A DNA stretch of 64,000 nt from Streptomyces sp. CB01580 (GCF_001905795.1 NZ_LIXJ01000021.1:1-64000), one strand, 5' to 3'. Counted from the first letter of the stretch, positions 53,350 to 62,640 are shown. Notes: generated by a model from the letters alone, not told the origin. Made by a program: numbers and translations.

Positions 53350-55407
53350 TCAGTAGGTGACGGCCACCGCCTCCGTCGCGTCGGACTCGGTGCCGTCGGC
53401 GTAGCGGACCGAGAGGCGGTAGTACACCGTGGTGGCGGACGGCTGGGTGAGGTCCCAGCACGAGGAGCTGGAGCTGCTGGGCGAGGTGTTGATCAGGTCG
53501 AACTCCCCCGTCCGCGGGTTCCAGCGGCGGACGAGGATGTCGGTGGCCGGGCTGCCGTTCCCGTTCCCGGTGCTGTCGACGAAGCCCCAGGAGATGTAGC
53601 CGCTGGTGCCCGCGCTCACGTAGGAGAACGGGCCGCCGGTGGCGGGCGGGGCGGTGGGGCGGAGGTCCAGCGCGGTGACGGCGACGACGGTCGCGCCGGT
53701 GTCCGGGGTGAGCTGGTTGCCGTACTGGTCGACGCCGACGACGACGTAGCGCGCCTCCTGTCCGTCGGCCGGCACCATGTCGTGGAACGTCGTCTCCTTG
53801 ATCTCCTTCGGGCGCCAGGTCGTGGGGTCCTCGACCGGGGCGTATGTCCACTGCCCGTCGGAGAGGGTGCCGCGCAGCACGCGGTAGTGGGTGAGGCCGG
53901 GGGCGTCGCTCGCGTCCCAGGAGAGGGTGACGCCGTTCTCCTCGGGGGTGGCGGTCAGTCCGGTGAGCGCGGCGGGCGCGGTCGTGTTGCCGGCGACGGT
54001 GACGGTGACCTTGTCGGAGGAGGGGCCCCCGTTTCCGGCATGGTCCAGGGAGATGACGTAGTAGATGTACGTGGCGCCGGGCGGCGGGGCGACGTCGGTG
54101 AAGGTGGTGCCCTTCACACCCTTGCCGACCTCCTCGGGCGCGGTGCCGGTGGCGGCCGTGGTGCGCCTCCGGAAGACCGAGTAGCCCGCGAAGTCCCTGC
54201 TGGTCCCCTCGGAAGGGTCCCAGGTGAGCGTGACGCCCGCCTCGCCCTCCTCGGCCCGCAGGTTGAACGCGGTCTCCACCGGGGGTGTCTTGTCGCGCGT
54301 GTAGTACATCGCGTAGGACGAGGCGGCCGATTCGAGGCCGTGCGTGTCGACGGCGGTGACGACGTAGTAGTAGACGTCGCCGGTCTGCGGCACGGGGACG
54401 CTGTAGTAGCTGTAATACGTCGGCTTGTCGCCGCTGAGCAGGTTCTCGGGGGTGAGGGCGACGGGGAGCGTCGTCGAGCGGTACACCCGGTAGCCGGCGA
54501 GGTCCGGCTCCTTGTTCTCGTCCCAGTAGAGGGTGACCCGGTCCGGGTAGTTCATGGACCAGTTCTTGTCGACGCCCTTCGGGGCGGCCGGGGCGGTCCG
54601 GTCGACGGTGGTGACAGCGATGTCCGCGGTGCCCGACGAGGTGTTGCCGGCCTTGTCACAGGCGCGGACCTCGTAGTAGTAGACGTAGCCGTCCTTCGGG
54701 ACGGTCGTGTCGGTCCACGAGGTGGCCGTCGTCGTCGCGATCGGCTTCGCGGGGAAGGAGGTGCCCTTCAGCCGCCGGTACACGCGGTATCCGGCGAGGT
54801 CCATCTCCTTGTTCCTGGCCCAGGAGACCTTCGTGGACGTGCTCGTCGCGTCGTACCTGACGGTGGTGCCGGTCGGGACGAGCGGCTTGACCTTGTCGAC
54901 GCTCGCCGACGTGCGCGGTGCGTAGCCGAACTTGACGTTCGCGGCGCCGGTCCAGTTGACGTAGTCGACGCGGAGGCTGTGCTTGCCCTTCGGAACGGTC
55001 ACGTTGACGGTCCTGGTGACCGTGGCGGAGCCGTCCTTCCACACGTCGACCTTGCGCACGCCGTCGAGATAGACGCGGATGCCGTCGCGGGCGGAGACGG
55101 TGAACGAGAAGGGCCCACCGGAGCCGAAGTCGCGGCTCATGGACCAGCGCACGCCGAAGTTGTTGGCGGGCATGCCCTTGTAACCGGGCGCCCGGGTACC
55201 CCAGTTCTCGTTGATCGTGGAGTCGCAGTCCGTGCGCTTGGGCGTCCCGGAGAACGTGGTGTTCGCGTAGAACGTCCGCTTGAAGACGGGCGATGCGCAG
55301 GTCACAGTGGCGGCGGAGGCGGAGGGGGCCACACTGAGCAGGCCGCCTGCGGTGGCGAGCACGACAGCGCAGGCCGCGGCGACCGTCGTGCCTCTGGGTC
55401 GGTTCAT
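53350..55407 (-). CDS. Secreted PA14-like / fibronectin type III protein
   Basis: 685 aa from ATG at 55407. The signal peptide ends near 'SVAPSASAAT' (about residue 33). Residues 35-170 look like a PA14 domain ('NFGVRWSMSRDFGSGGPFSF', 'RDGIRVYLDGVRKVD'), a carbohydrate-binding module. Four to five fibronectin III units follow, each with the 'DLAGYRVYR' or 'YYYVV' strand pattern. The long Ser run before 'CWDLTQPSATTVYYRLSV' belongs to the last unit. An extracellular adhesion or polysaccharide-binding role is likely; no catalytic domain is seen. The frame extends upstream but that part is antisense to another gene. Confidence 0.85.
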   Translation of the reverse strand: MNRPRGTTVAAACAVVLATAGGLLSVAPSASAATVTCASPVFKRTFYANTTFSGTPKRTDCDSTINENWGTRAPGYKGMPANNFGVRWSMSRDFGSGGPFSFTVSARDGIRVYLDGVRKVDVWKDGSATVTRTVNVTVPKGKHSLRVDYVNWTGAANVKFGYAPRTSASVDKVKPLVPTGTTVRYDATSTSTKVSWARNKEMDLAGYRVYRRLKGTSFPAKPIATTTATSWTDTTVPKDGYVYYYEVRACDKAGNTSSGTADIAVTTVDRTAPAAPKGVDKNWSMNYPDRVTLYWDENKEPDLAGYRVYRSTTLPVALTPENLLSGDKPTYYSYYSVPVPQTGDVYYYVVTAVDTHGLESAASSYAMYYTRDKTPPVETAFNLRAEEGEAGVTLTWDPSEGTSRDFAGYSVFRRRTTAATGTAPEEVGKGVKGTTFTDVAPPPGATYIYYVISLDHAGNGGPSSDKVTVTVAGNTTAPAALTGLTATPEENGVTLSWDASDAPGLTHYRVLRGTLSDGQWTYAPVEDPTTWRPKEIKETTFHDMVPADGQEARYVVVGVDQYGNQLTPDTGATVVAVTALDLRPTAPPATGGPFSYVSAGTSGYISWGFVDSTGNGNGSPATDILVRRWNPRTGEFDLINTSPSSSSSSCWDLTQPSATTVYYRLSVRYADGTESDATEAVAVTY

Positions 55408-55610
55408 GCGTTCCTTCGGTGTGGATCGGCAGCCGAGAAATCCGGCCAACGACCATGACTCACGAAGTGGTTGCCTGGTTGTAGTGCTTGGTGTATTTGC
55501 CCCCGCGTCCCGGCAGGTGATCCTTCCCGAGGGGCTGCGGCCTTGTGACGTCGCCGGCCCGCGCCTGCCGCCCCTCGCCCCTTCCGGAACGCGGTTCGCG
55601 GGACGGGGCC

Positions 55611-56717
55611 TCAGAACGGGCGGGTGTACGGGTGCGCCAGCACCCGGTCGTGGATCTCGCGCAGCCACGGCCGTCGCACCGCCGGCAGCCGCGCCAACGT
55701 GTCGAGGAATATGTACGGGTCCGGGCGGAGGAATTGCCAGGGGCGTGGCGGCAGCGGGTCGTCGCGCAGCACACCGTCGGGCAGTCCGCCTGTCACGGGC
55801 ACCAGGGAACGTTCGTCGTGGAGGGCGAGGTACGTCCAGACGTCGGCGGCCAGCGGCACCGTGTCCGCGGCGCCGGGCGGGGCCCACACCCGCCCGGTAC
55901 GCGGATGCCGCGGGACCAGGGCGATGTCGGGGGCCGGGTCGGGGGAGGGCAGGCCCGGTCCGTCCAAGGTCAGCCTCCTCACCGAACGGCCCGGGACGGA
56001 GGGGGCGAGCCTCCTCGTCGGCGGGCCCGGTGGGAGCAGGGCGTCGAGAGCGTGACCGAAGGTGTCCGCGAGGAGACCGGCGGACATGGTCACCCGGTCG
56101 CCCGCCGAGGCCGCCAGCAGCTGGGCGAGGGACGCGCCGATCGCCGCCTTCCAGCGCGGGTCCCAGGCCCCGGACTGTTCGACCGGTGGCGTGCCGCCCT
56201 GCTGTTCCCGGATCAGCGTCTGCCAGTCGGCCGCCGGGCGGGGGTCCGGGCCGCCGTCGACGGGGACGCGGCGCACGGCGTGCGGAACGAGCCATGCCGT
56301 CTGCCAGTACGAGCAGTCGTCGACGCGGGTCGCCACCGCCCGCCCGCAGTTCGCACAGGCCACGTTCGGGCCGTCCCGCCCGTCCAGGCCCATGCAGGAG
56401 CCACCGAGCCGGTCCGGGATCAGGGCCGTGTCGCGCAGATCGCCCGGCGCGACGACGACCGCTCCGGGCTCCCCGAAGGACAGGCCGTGAAGCGGCGCGA
56501 ACACGCCGCGGGCCGCCGCCTCGTCGGGCCCGATCTCGTTCCAGGGCCGCCAGGGCGGGCCGGAGGGCTCCGGGTCGACGGCGTACGTCCCCGATTCCAT
56601 GAGGGCGGGGAGCAGTTGGTGCCCGTACGTCTGGCGGGCGTGGACGGGAAGGGCAACCGGTGACACGGGAGCGGTCAGGGCGACGCCGCACCGCGCGCAC
56701 ACGAACACGTCGGCCAT
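55611..56717 (-). CDS. Hypothetical protein with zinc-ribbon-like N-terminus
   Basis: 368 aa from ATG at 56717, just after 'gggggaggaccg'. 'FVCARCGVALTAPV' at the N-terminus and 'VACANCGRAVATRVDDCSYW' near residue 120 give paired CxxC sites likely to bind zinc. The C-terminal half ends 'RPWLREIHDRVLAHPYTRPF'. Homologues in Streptomyces are annotated as hypothetical as far as I recall. No function can be read. Confidence 0.75.
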   Translation of the reverse strand: MADVFVCARCGVALTAPVSPVALPVHARQTYGHQLLPALMESGTYAVDPEPSGPPWRPWNEIGPDEAAARGVFAPLHGLSFGEPGAVVVAPGDLRDTALIPDRLGGSCMGLDGRDGPNVACANCGRAVATRVDDCSYWQTAWLVPHAVRRVPVDGGPDPRPAADWQTLIREQQGGTPPVEQSGAWDPRWKAAIGASLAQLLAASAGDRVTMSAGLLADTFGHALDALLPPGPPTRRLAPSVPGRSVRRLTLDGPGLPSPDPAPDIALVPRHPRTGRVWAPPGAADTVPLAADVWTYLALHDERSLVPVTGGLPDGVLRDDPLPPRPWQFLRPDPYIFLDTLARLPAVRRPWLREIHDRVLAHPYTRPF

Positions 56718-56800
56718 CGGTCCTCCCCCTCTGCCGGACCGATTGTCACGGCCCGACGGAGAGGAGTCCACTCACCGGAAAGGAGTCCCGTCATCGCGAA

Positions 56801-56823
56801 AGCCCAGGCCGTCGGCCTGGGCT
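56801..56823 (-). terminator. Terminator after the DUF4232 lipoprotein gene
   Basis: AGCCCAGGCC with perfect complement, 3-base loop, 42 bp past the stop on the minus strand. Confidence 0.75.
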
Positions 56824-56864
56824 CTGCGTCATCGGGTACGCCGGTGGGCGGCTCGTGGCGCGGG

Positions 56865-57533
56865 TCAGCCGACCCTGCGGACCGGGCTGATCTCCAGCTT
56901 GGTGCCGTCCGGGTCGTCGGTCACGGGCAGGCTGCCGGCCGGCCAGGAGACGGTGACGGACTTGGTCTCGTTCGGCGGCGTGACCACGATCTTGGTCGGG
57001 CGGACACCGGAACCACCGGAGTTGTTGATGGGGAAGTAGATGTTGAAGGCCGCCAGGTCGCCCGTCTTGATAACGTCCCGACCCGTGGCGTCGCCGTTGC
57101 GATCCAGGGAGATCGAGGAACCGTCGGCCGTCTTGAGGTCGGCGCCGGCGAAGCCGTTCACGACGCAGTCGCCGCCGGTGTTTTTGAAGCTGACGGTCAC
57201 CACTCCCTCCTTCTTGTCGGTGGTGTTGTCGGCGGCCTCGACCTGGAGCGCGTCGGTGCGGCAGGCGCCCGCCCCGGCGTCGCCCGTGCCCTTCCCGGCG
57301 GAGGAACCGGAACCGGAGGAGTCGGACGAGCCGGAGCCGGAGGAGCCCGTGGACTCCTTGGACCCCGAACCGGAGGTACCCGTCGAGTTCGAAGTTCCCG
57401 CGTTCTGGCCCGCCGTGGAGGCGGCCGGGGCGGCGGCACCATCGGCGTCGTCACCATTGCATGCGGTGAGCGAGAACGCCGCGGCCAGACCGACGGCGGC
57501 GACGACAGTCCTACGAGCACGCTTGCCGAACAT
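56865..57533 (-). CDS. DUF4232 lipoprotein
   Basis: 222 aa from ATG at 57533. Signal peptide with lipobox 'SLTAC' (Cys about 25), then a 60-residue Ser/Gly-rich linker of repeated SSGSG type, then a DUF4232 beta-sandwich: 'CRTDALQVEAADNTTDKKEG', 'VTVSFKNTGGDCVVNGFAGA' and 'VVTPPNETKSVTVSW'. Anchored outside the membrane; function unknown, with many paralogues in Streptomyces. Confidence 0.88.
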   Translation of the reverse strand: MFGKRARRTVVAAVGLAAAFSLTACNGDDADGAAAPAASTAGQNAGTSNSTGTSGSGSKESTGSSGSGSSDSSGSGSSAGKGTGDAGAGACRTDALQVEAADNTTDKKEGVVTVSFKNTGGDCVVNGFAGADLKTADGSSISLDRNGDATGRDVIKTGDLAAFNIYFPINNSGGSGVRPTKIVVTPPNETKSVTVSWPAGSLPVTDDPDGTKLEISPVRRVG

Positions 57534-57968
57534 TTCTCTTCCCTCTGCCGAATTGATGGACGCACCGATTTTCACGACAAGGAAATTTATACAGAGAATC
57601 CGGTCACGGAACGATCCAGGGTATGTTCGCGTTCTGTCACCAGAATTCTTCGGCGCGCCGACTTGACCTGAGCAGGGGTTTCCGCTGGTCGCAGCAAGGC
57701 AGCGTCGTCCTCGGCAGCCGTCGAAGGCCCGCCGACGCCGCCAAGCAAAGACTCTGGAACAGGAGGCCGGAATTCCTCTTTCGACTCTCGACCGAATATC
57801 CGTGGCATGTGAAATATTCGCGAAGCGATGTGTCGGATTTCGCGAACGAACCAGCCCTGGCACACACATCCCGCGCACATGCACGGATCCCGGCTGAGTA
57901 TTCGGACTCACGATCGACCCTGCATCCGTCGGCCAGGCTGTTCCCAACCGTCCACAGGGAGACAGACC
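57534..57968. other. Divergent intergenic region between two lipoprotein genes
   Basis: 435 bases of lower GC than its neighbours with no supported gene. It must hold both promoters. The AT-richer segments near 57550-57600 and 57780-57830 are the likely places. Nothing else stands out. Confidence 0.4.
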
Positions 57969-58301
57969 ATGCGCACGTTCACCCGGCCCCGGCGCCGTCC
58001 CGCTTCCGTCGCGGGCCCCAGGCCGACCGCACTGACCGCACTGACCGCACTGACCGCTGCGGCGCTGCTCACCGGCTGTTCGTTCGAGGACAGCATCTGC
58101 AGCGACGGCGAGTACCCGGTCATGACCATCGGCGCCACCGGCAGCGCGTGCGTGCCGAACGACGAGCAGCCGCCCAAGGGGTACGTCCGCTACCCGGAGG
58201 GAAAGGTCCCGAAGCACGTCGACGACAAGTGGGACATGTACTGGCGAACCCACACCCTCGACACGAACGGCAAGATCATCACCGTTTCCGAGCCGGACTG
58301 A
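57969..58301 (+). CDS. Small lipoprotein (SCO0607-like)
   Basis: 110 aa from ATG at 57969. The signal helix contains a threefold 'TAL' repeat caused by a 9-bp tandem DNA repeat (CTGACCGCA, about 58025-58060) before the lipobox 'LLTGC'. The mature part, 'CSDGEYPVMTIGATGSACVP' to 'YVRYPEGKVPKHVDDKWDMY', matches the Streptomyces family named after SCO0607, as I recall. Role unknown. Confidence 0.82.
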   Translation: MRTFTRPRRRPASVAGPRPTALTALTALTAAALLTGCSFEDSICSDGEYPVMTIGATGSACVPNDEQPPKGYVRYPEGKVPKHVDDKWDMYWRTHTLDTNGKIITVSEPD

Positions 58302-58325
58302 TCGACCCGCCGGAATCGGCCGAGT

Positions 58326-58916
58326 TCAGGGAATGACGACGGGTTCGCCGCTCAGCACCACTCCCGCCCGGCGGAGCTCGTTCATCGCGGTGCCGGTGGT
58401 GTCGGCTGCCACGCCCGCGGTGTAGTCGAGCAGGACCCGTACGTCGAAGCCCTCCCGCACACCGTCCAGCGCGGTCGCCCTGACGCAGTGGTCCGTGGCG
58501 ATGCCGACGACATCGAGCTCGGTGACGTCACGGGCGCGCAGCCAGTCGGACAGCGATGTGCCGTCTTCCGCCGCGCCCTCGAAACCGCTCTTGGAAGCGG
58601 AACGGGCGCCCTTGTAGAAGACCTCGTCCACTGCGCCGGAGTCCACGGCAGGGGCGAAGCCGGGGTGGAACTCGCCTCCCTCGCCGCCGACCACGCAGTG
58701 CACGGGGAAGGAGTCCACGAAGTCCGGCCGCTCGGAGAAGTGGTCGCCCGGGTCGACGTGGTGGTCACGGGTGGCGACGATGTGCACGTACCGCTCGCGG
58801 TCGCGCCGGACCAGTTCGGCAATGGCCGCGGCCCGGTCGGCGCCGCCCTTCACAGGAACGCTGCCGCCCTCGCAGAAGTCCTTCTGCACGTCGACGACGA
58901 TCAGAGCACGGCTCAT
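58326..58916 (-). CDS. pncA: Nicotinamidase / isochorismatase family hydrolase
   Basis: 196 aa from ATG at 58916. 'ALIVVDVQKDFCEGGSVPVK' holds the catalytic aspartate, 'ATRDHHVDPGDHFSERPDF' the metal-binding D-x-H-x-H, and 'GIATDHCVRATALDGVREGF' the catalytic cysteine with its cis-peptide. It should convert nicotinamide to nicotinate for NAD salvage. Length is standard. The gene stands alone. Confidence 0.9.
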   Translation of the reverse strand: MSRALIVVDVQKDFCEGGSVPVKGGADRAAAIAELVRRDRERYVHIVATRDHHVDPGDHFSERPDFVDSFPVHCVVGGEGGEFHPGFAPAVDSGAVDEVFYKGARSASKSGFEGAAEDGTSLSDWLRARDVTELDVVGIATDHCVRATALDGVREGFDVRVLLDYTAGVAADTTGTAMNELRRAGVVLSGEPVVIP

Positions 58917-58931
58917 GGAAACGCCTTCCTC

Positions 58932-59042
58932 GGTACGGGTACGGGTACGGAATACGGGGGTCCGCGGGCTCGCTCGAAACTTCTGGGATTCCTCGGATCT
59001 CGTGAACCCCTCGGGCCCCTCGGGCCCCTCGGGCCCCTCGGG
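58932..59042. repeat. Short tandem repeats upstream of pncA
   Basis: GGTACG is repeated three times at 58932-58950, and the 9-bp unit CCCCTCGGG occurs four times without a mismatch at 59007-59042. Both lie in the gap between pncA and the small HTH gene. Confidence 0.7.
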
Positions 59043-59190
59043 CTTCCAGCGGGAGCAGGCTCGGGGCGGCACTCCCGCCCGCTCATCGTCCCGCCCGCGA
59101 CGGCACACGGGCGGGACGCTCGTCCTCTGTTCACCCGACCGGTCCCGCGCCGGTGCTCCACCGGTGCGCACCGGGTTCAGCGTCCGGCGG

Positions 59191-59478
59191 TCACGACGCC
59201 GTGACGAAACGGGAGGCGGCCCCCTCTCCGCGGTAGCGCTCCACCCGGAGCACCGCCTCCATCCACTGTCTGCGGTCCTCGTCCCTGGTGACGCCGCAGG
59301 CAGTGATGTAGTGCCGCAGCACGTCCGGCGGGCAGGCCCTGGTGCCGTTCAGTATGGCGCCGATCGTGCTGCGCGGGCCGTTCGCATGCCGGCCGGACGG
59401 GCCCGGTTCGGTTCCGGAGCGGGCGTCGTGCGGGCCGTCCGCCTCGCCAGGACCCGGCTCGCGGTCGGCGACGGACAT
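59191..59478 (-). CDS. Partial helix-turn-helix protein
   Basis: 95 aa. From residue 36 'RSTIGAILNGTRACPPDVLR' with 'HYITACGVTRDEDRRQWMEA' matches the second half of the XRE-type HTH common in Streptomyces, but the first helices are missing and replaced by a Gly/Pro-rich head. It may be a truncated gene or use an unusual start. Unknown function; it could be a remnant. Confidence 0.5.
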   Translation of the reverse strand: MSVADREPGPGEADGPHDARSGTEPGPSGRHANGPRSTIGAILNGTRACPPDVLRHYITACGVTRDEDRRQWMEAVLRVERYRGEGAASRFVTAS

Positions 59479-59503
59479 CAGCCGTCCACCGGGAGAGCAG
59501 GAG

Positions 59504-59893
59504 TCACCGGCCCTCGGCCCGGGTTTCCGTTCCGGTGCCGCCCGGCTCCTCCTCGACCTCCCGGTCCGTCACGGTCGGCCGGTCGGCGGCGGCGACGAGG
59601 TCGGCGAAGGACAGGGGCCGGGCCGGTGGCCGGTCCGGGTCCGGCGGCGCAGCGGTCGCGGCGTCGGCGGCGAGCCCGTCGAGCGCCAGGTCGAGATGGC
59701 GGTGGAGGAGTCCGCCGTCGGCGTCGAGGCGGGACAGCATGTGCCCGGCCGTCGCCCCCACAGCGCGGGCCACGGCCGGGCCGGCCGCGCTGATGGGAGC
59801 GCCGGTTCCGACCCGTATGTGAACATTCCGCGCCAAGAGTGCAACTGGCAAGTCGGTCTTGACATTTACCCGAGAGCCCGATGCTAAGATCAT
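59504..59893 (-). CDS. Hypothetical protein upstream of the conservon, TTA codon at position 3
   Basis: 129 aa from ATG at 59893 ('MILASGSRVNVKTD'). The middle 'LARNVHIRVGTGAPISAAGP' with 'GHMLSRLDADGGLLHRHLDL' is protein-like; the C-terminus is Pro/Glu-rich. If this ATG is right, codon 3 is TTA and translation would require bldA tRNA; a GTG at residue 9 would avoid it. It is divergent from cvnA. No family recognised. Confidence 0.55.
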   Translation of the reverse strand: MILASGSRVNVKTDLPVALLARNVHIRVGTGAPISAAGPAVARAVGATAGHMLSRLDADGGLLHRHLDLALDGLAADAATAAPPDPDRPPARPLSFADLVAAADRPTVTDREVEEEPGGTGTETRAEGR

Positions 59894-60070
59894 CTTACTT
59901 CCAGTGGGCTGATGGCATGTGGGGGCATTCCGGGAGGAATGAATTCCTCGGCCCCGCTTTCGGAGGGGCCTTCCCCGCGTGACCCGACCGTGGCTCGACC
60001 AGCCCGGACCATGGGGCTCACGAGGGAGCGTCAAGCCGTTTCCACAGCCATGGCACTTGAAGTGAGTCTC

Positions 60071-61303
60071 ATGACATTTGTACAGGGCCCGATCTTCTGG
60101 GCGCTGGTTGTCGTAGCACTGGTCGCCGTCGGCGCCGTTCTGCGGGCTCGTAAGACCAATATCGGGCTTCGCAGACAAAACTCCCAACTCCGTGGCGAGC
60201 GCGACGCGCTGCAACGGCAACGGGACGAACTCCACGCCGCCCACACCGGTCTGCTGCACCGACAGACCTCCGAACTCTCCGAGGTCCGCAAGGACGCCGA
60301 GGAGGAGACCAAGGCCGTCCTGAAGGCGGCCGTCCGTACCCTCCAGGGGCTCGCGGACGAGCAGCAGGTGGTCATCGAGAACGCCCAGAAGAAGTACGGC
60401 GACGACCCCGGCATGCTCGCCGACCTGATGGCCATCGACCACGCCAACAGCCAGCTCGGGCGCCGCGCCCAGGGCATCGCGGTGCTGTGCGGCGGCTGGC
60501 TCGGTCGCCGCGAGACCTCCGCCTCCGTCTTCGACGTGGCCCGCAGCGCCCAGGGACGCATCCGGCACTTCGACCGGGTCCGGGTCAACGGCCAGGTGAA
60601 CTTCTCGGTGGTCAGCAAGGCCGTGGAGCCGGTCGCGGTGGTCCTCGCCGAGCTGCTGGCCAACGCCACCAACTACTCCGCCCCCGGCACCCCGGTCGAG
60701 ATCAACATCCAGGCCGTGCCGAAGGGCGTCTGTCTCATCGTCGACGACGCGGGTCTCGGCATGGGCCAGGAGGAGAAGGACCGCGCGTCGGCCCTCCTCG
60801 CCCCCCAGGCCGCGATCAGCGTGTCCAGCCTGGGCATTCCGCCGCAGTTCGGGTTCGCCGTGTCCGGGGTGCTGGCCGCCCGCTACGGCTTCAAGGTCTC
60901 GGTGGACTCCGTTTCCCCCTATGGAGGTGTGCGCGCGGTGGTCCTGCTGCCCGACGAGCTGCTCACCGCCGACGCGCCCGCTCCCGCGCCGGCCGAGGCG
61001 GCCCCGGCCGTCCACGACCCGGGTGTGTCGACGCTGCCGCGCCGCCCCGTGGCCGCACCGGCCCCGACCCCGCTGTTCCCGCCGGCCCCCCAGTCGGCCA
61101 CCGCCCCTCAGCCCGCGGCGCCCTTCACCACCGCGGGTGGTCTGCCCAAGCGTCGTCGCAAGAGCCCGGTGTCGGTGGTGCCGTCGACCGAGCCCGCGCC
61201 GGTCCGCAGCAACGAGGAAACGGCTTCCCGTCTGGGCGCGTTCCAGCGTGGAACCCGGTCCGGACGTGACACGACGACGATGGAAGGACCCGAGATCCAG
61301 TGA
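60071..61303 (+). CDS. cvnA: Conservon sensor-kinase-like protein CvnA
   Basis: 410 aa from ATG at 60071; an ATG at 60050 is also in frame. An N-terminal TM helix (about 5-25) and a coiled coil (35-90) precede an ATPase domain with 'AELLANATNYSAPGTPVEIN' as the N-box and 'DDAGLGMG' as G1. The Pro/Ala-rich tail (about 295-400) is disordered. No phospho-acceptor histidine of the usual type is apparent. In conservons CvnA, B, C and D form a membrane complex resembling a G-protein-coupled system. First of five coupled genes. Confidence 0.93.
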   Translation: MTFVQGPIFWALVVVALVAVGAVLRARKTNIGLRRQNSQLRGERDALQRQRDELHAAHTGLLHRQTSELSEVRKDAEEETKAVLKAAVRTLQGLADEQQVVIENAQKKYGDDPGMLADLMAIDHANSQLGRRAQGIAVLCGGWLGRRETSASVFDVARSAQGRIRHFDRVRVNGQVNFSVVSKAVEPVAVVLAELLANATNYSAPGTPVEINIQAVPKGVCLIVDDAGLGMGQEEKDRASALLAPQAAISVSSLGIPPQFGFAVSGVLAARYGFKVSVDSVSPYGGVRAVVLLPDELLTADAPAPAPAEAAPAVHDPGVSTLPRRPVAAPAPTPLFPPAPQSATAPQPAAPFTTAGGLPKRRRKSPVSVVPSTEPAPVRSNEETASRLGAFQRGTRSGRDTTTMEGPEIQ

Positions 61304-61704
61304 ACCCCGATCTTTCCTGGGTGCTCAACGATGTGCTCCAGGTACCCGGAGCGCGGCACGCGATCCTCGTCTCCGCCGACGGTCTGCTGCTGGCCAACTC
61401 CAGCGAGATCGGCCGGGACGACGCGGAGACCGTGGCGGCGGCGATGAGCTCCATGCAGTCGCTGAGCCGCGCCGTCGCACCGTTCATCGGGGCCCAGACC
61501 CCCGGGCGCTGGCGCCAGACACTTCTGGAGTACGAGCACGGCTGGATCTTCCTGATCGCCGCCGGGACCGGTGCCTACCTGGCCGCGGCCGCCGCGGCCG
61601 ACGTGGACATGGAAGCCATGTCGTTCCGCATGCAGCAGCAGGTCACCGCGCTGGGGAAGGCGATGACCACTCCTCCCCGCCTGAACGCCGGAAGCGACAT
61701 ATGA
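61300..61704 (+). CDS. cvnB: Roadblock/LC7 protein CvnB
   Basis: 134 aa from a GTG at 61300 overlapping cvnA (GTGA). 'GARHAILVSADGLLLANSSE' and 'LLEYEHGWIFLIAAGTGAYL' are the roadblock/LC7 fold, related to GTPase-activating partners of small G proteins. In the conservon it pairs with CvnD. The next gene starts in its stop codon. Confidence 0.93.
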   Translation: MNPDLSWVLNDVLQVPGARHAILVSADGLLLANSSEIGRDDAETVAAAMSSMQSLSRAVAPFIGAQTPGRWRQTLLEYEHGWIFLIAAGTGAYLAAAAAADVDMEAMSFRMQQQVTALGKAMTTPPRLNAGSDI

Positions 61705-62075
61705 CGGCCCCGGGCGAGGAGCAGTCGGTCAACAGCGGGTTCGTCCGTTCCTACGTCATCACCGGAGGACGCGGGCTGCCCAACGCGGAGAACCTCTCCC
61801 TCGTCACCCTCGTGACCATCGCCCCCGACCGGCAGCCGCCGCCGAACCCCAGCCCCGAGGTCAGGGCCATCTGGGAGCTGTGTTCGGGCGGGTATCTGTC
61901 GGTGGCCGAGGTCGCGGGCCGTCTGGGGCTGCCCGTCGGAGTGGCGCGTCTGCTGCTCAACGATTTAGCGGAACAGGGTCATCTGATGCGCCGCAAGGCG
62001 CCGCCGCCGGCTCAGCTCGTTGACAGGAAGATCCTCGAAGAGGTGTTGCATGGACTCCACGTCCGGTTCGGCTGA
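61701..62075 (+). CDS. cvnC: DUF742 protein CvnC
   Basis: 124 aa from ATG at 61701 (ATGA overlap with cvnB). 'FVRSYVITGGRGLPNAENLS' is the DUF742 start and 'EVAGRLGLPVGVARLLLNDL' a winged-helix-like C-terminal half. It is an adaptor of the conservon complex. Confidence 0.92.
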   Translation: MTAPGEEQSVNSGFVRSYVITGGRGLPNAENLSLVTLVTIAPDRQPPPNPSPEVRAIWELCSGGYLSVAEVAGRLGLPVGVARLLLNDLAEQGHLMRRKAPPPAQLVDRKILEEVLHGLHVRFG

Positions 62076-62640
62076 GAACATCTATGTGTCGGACGCGGTG
62101 CGGCGTGCGGCGAAGATCCTCGTCGTCGGACACTTCGCCGTGGGCAAGACGACGCTCATCGGCACCCTCTCCGAGATCACTCCGCTGCGCACCGAGGAGC
62201 GGATGACGCAGGCCAGCGAGCACGTCGACGACCTGCGCGGCGCGCCCGACAAGGTCACCACGACGGTCGCGCTGGACTTCGGCCGACTGACCCTCAGCGA
62301 CGAACTGGTGCTGTATCTGTTCGGTACGCCGGGCCAGCAGCGTTTCGTCGAACTGTGGGAGGACATGGCGCGCGGCTCGCTGGGCGCGCTGCTCCTCGTC
62401 GACCCGGCCCGACTGGCCGACACCTTCCCGGTGATCGACCTGGTCGAGACGTACGGGCTGGAGTACGCGGTCGCGGTCAACAGCTTCGACCCGTACTCCC
62501 AGCATGCCGAGGAGGAGCTGCGCGAGGCCCTCGACCTGCTGCCGGACACCCCGGTCGTCTACTGCGACGCCCGGGACGAGAAGTCGTCCGCACAGGCCCT
62601 GATCACGCTGGTGCAGCACCTTCTCGCGCGCGTGGCCTGA
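62050..62640 (+). CDS. cvnD: Conservon GTPase CvnD
   Basis: 196 aa from ATG at 62050, overlapping cvnC by 26 bases. 'ILVVGHFAVGKTTLIGTLSE' is the P-loop (G1), 'LYLFGTPGQQRFVELWEDMA' the G3 region where the usual DxxG is changed to 'GTPG', and 'AVNSFD' takes the place of NKxD. It belongs to the MglA-like ATP/GTP-binding family of conservons. Confidence 0.93.
   Translation: MDSTSGSAENIYVSDAVRRAAKILVVGHFAVGKTTLIGTLSEITPLRTEERMTQASEHVDDLRGAPDKVTTTVALDFGRLTLSDELVLYLFGTPGQQRFVELWEDMARGSLGALLLVDPARLADTFPVIDLVETYGLEYAVAVNSFDPYSQHAEEELREALDLLPDTPVVYCDARDEKSSAQALITLVQHLLARVA

Noticed and set aside
59894..61015. Minus-strand frame extending the 59504 gene to about 500 codons
   Set aside because: The added part is antisense to cvnA; the gene is taken to start at 59893.
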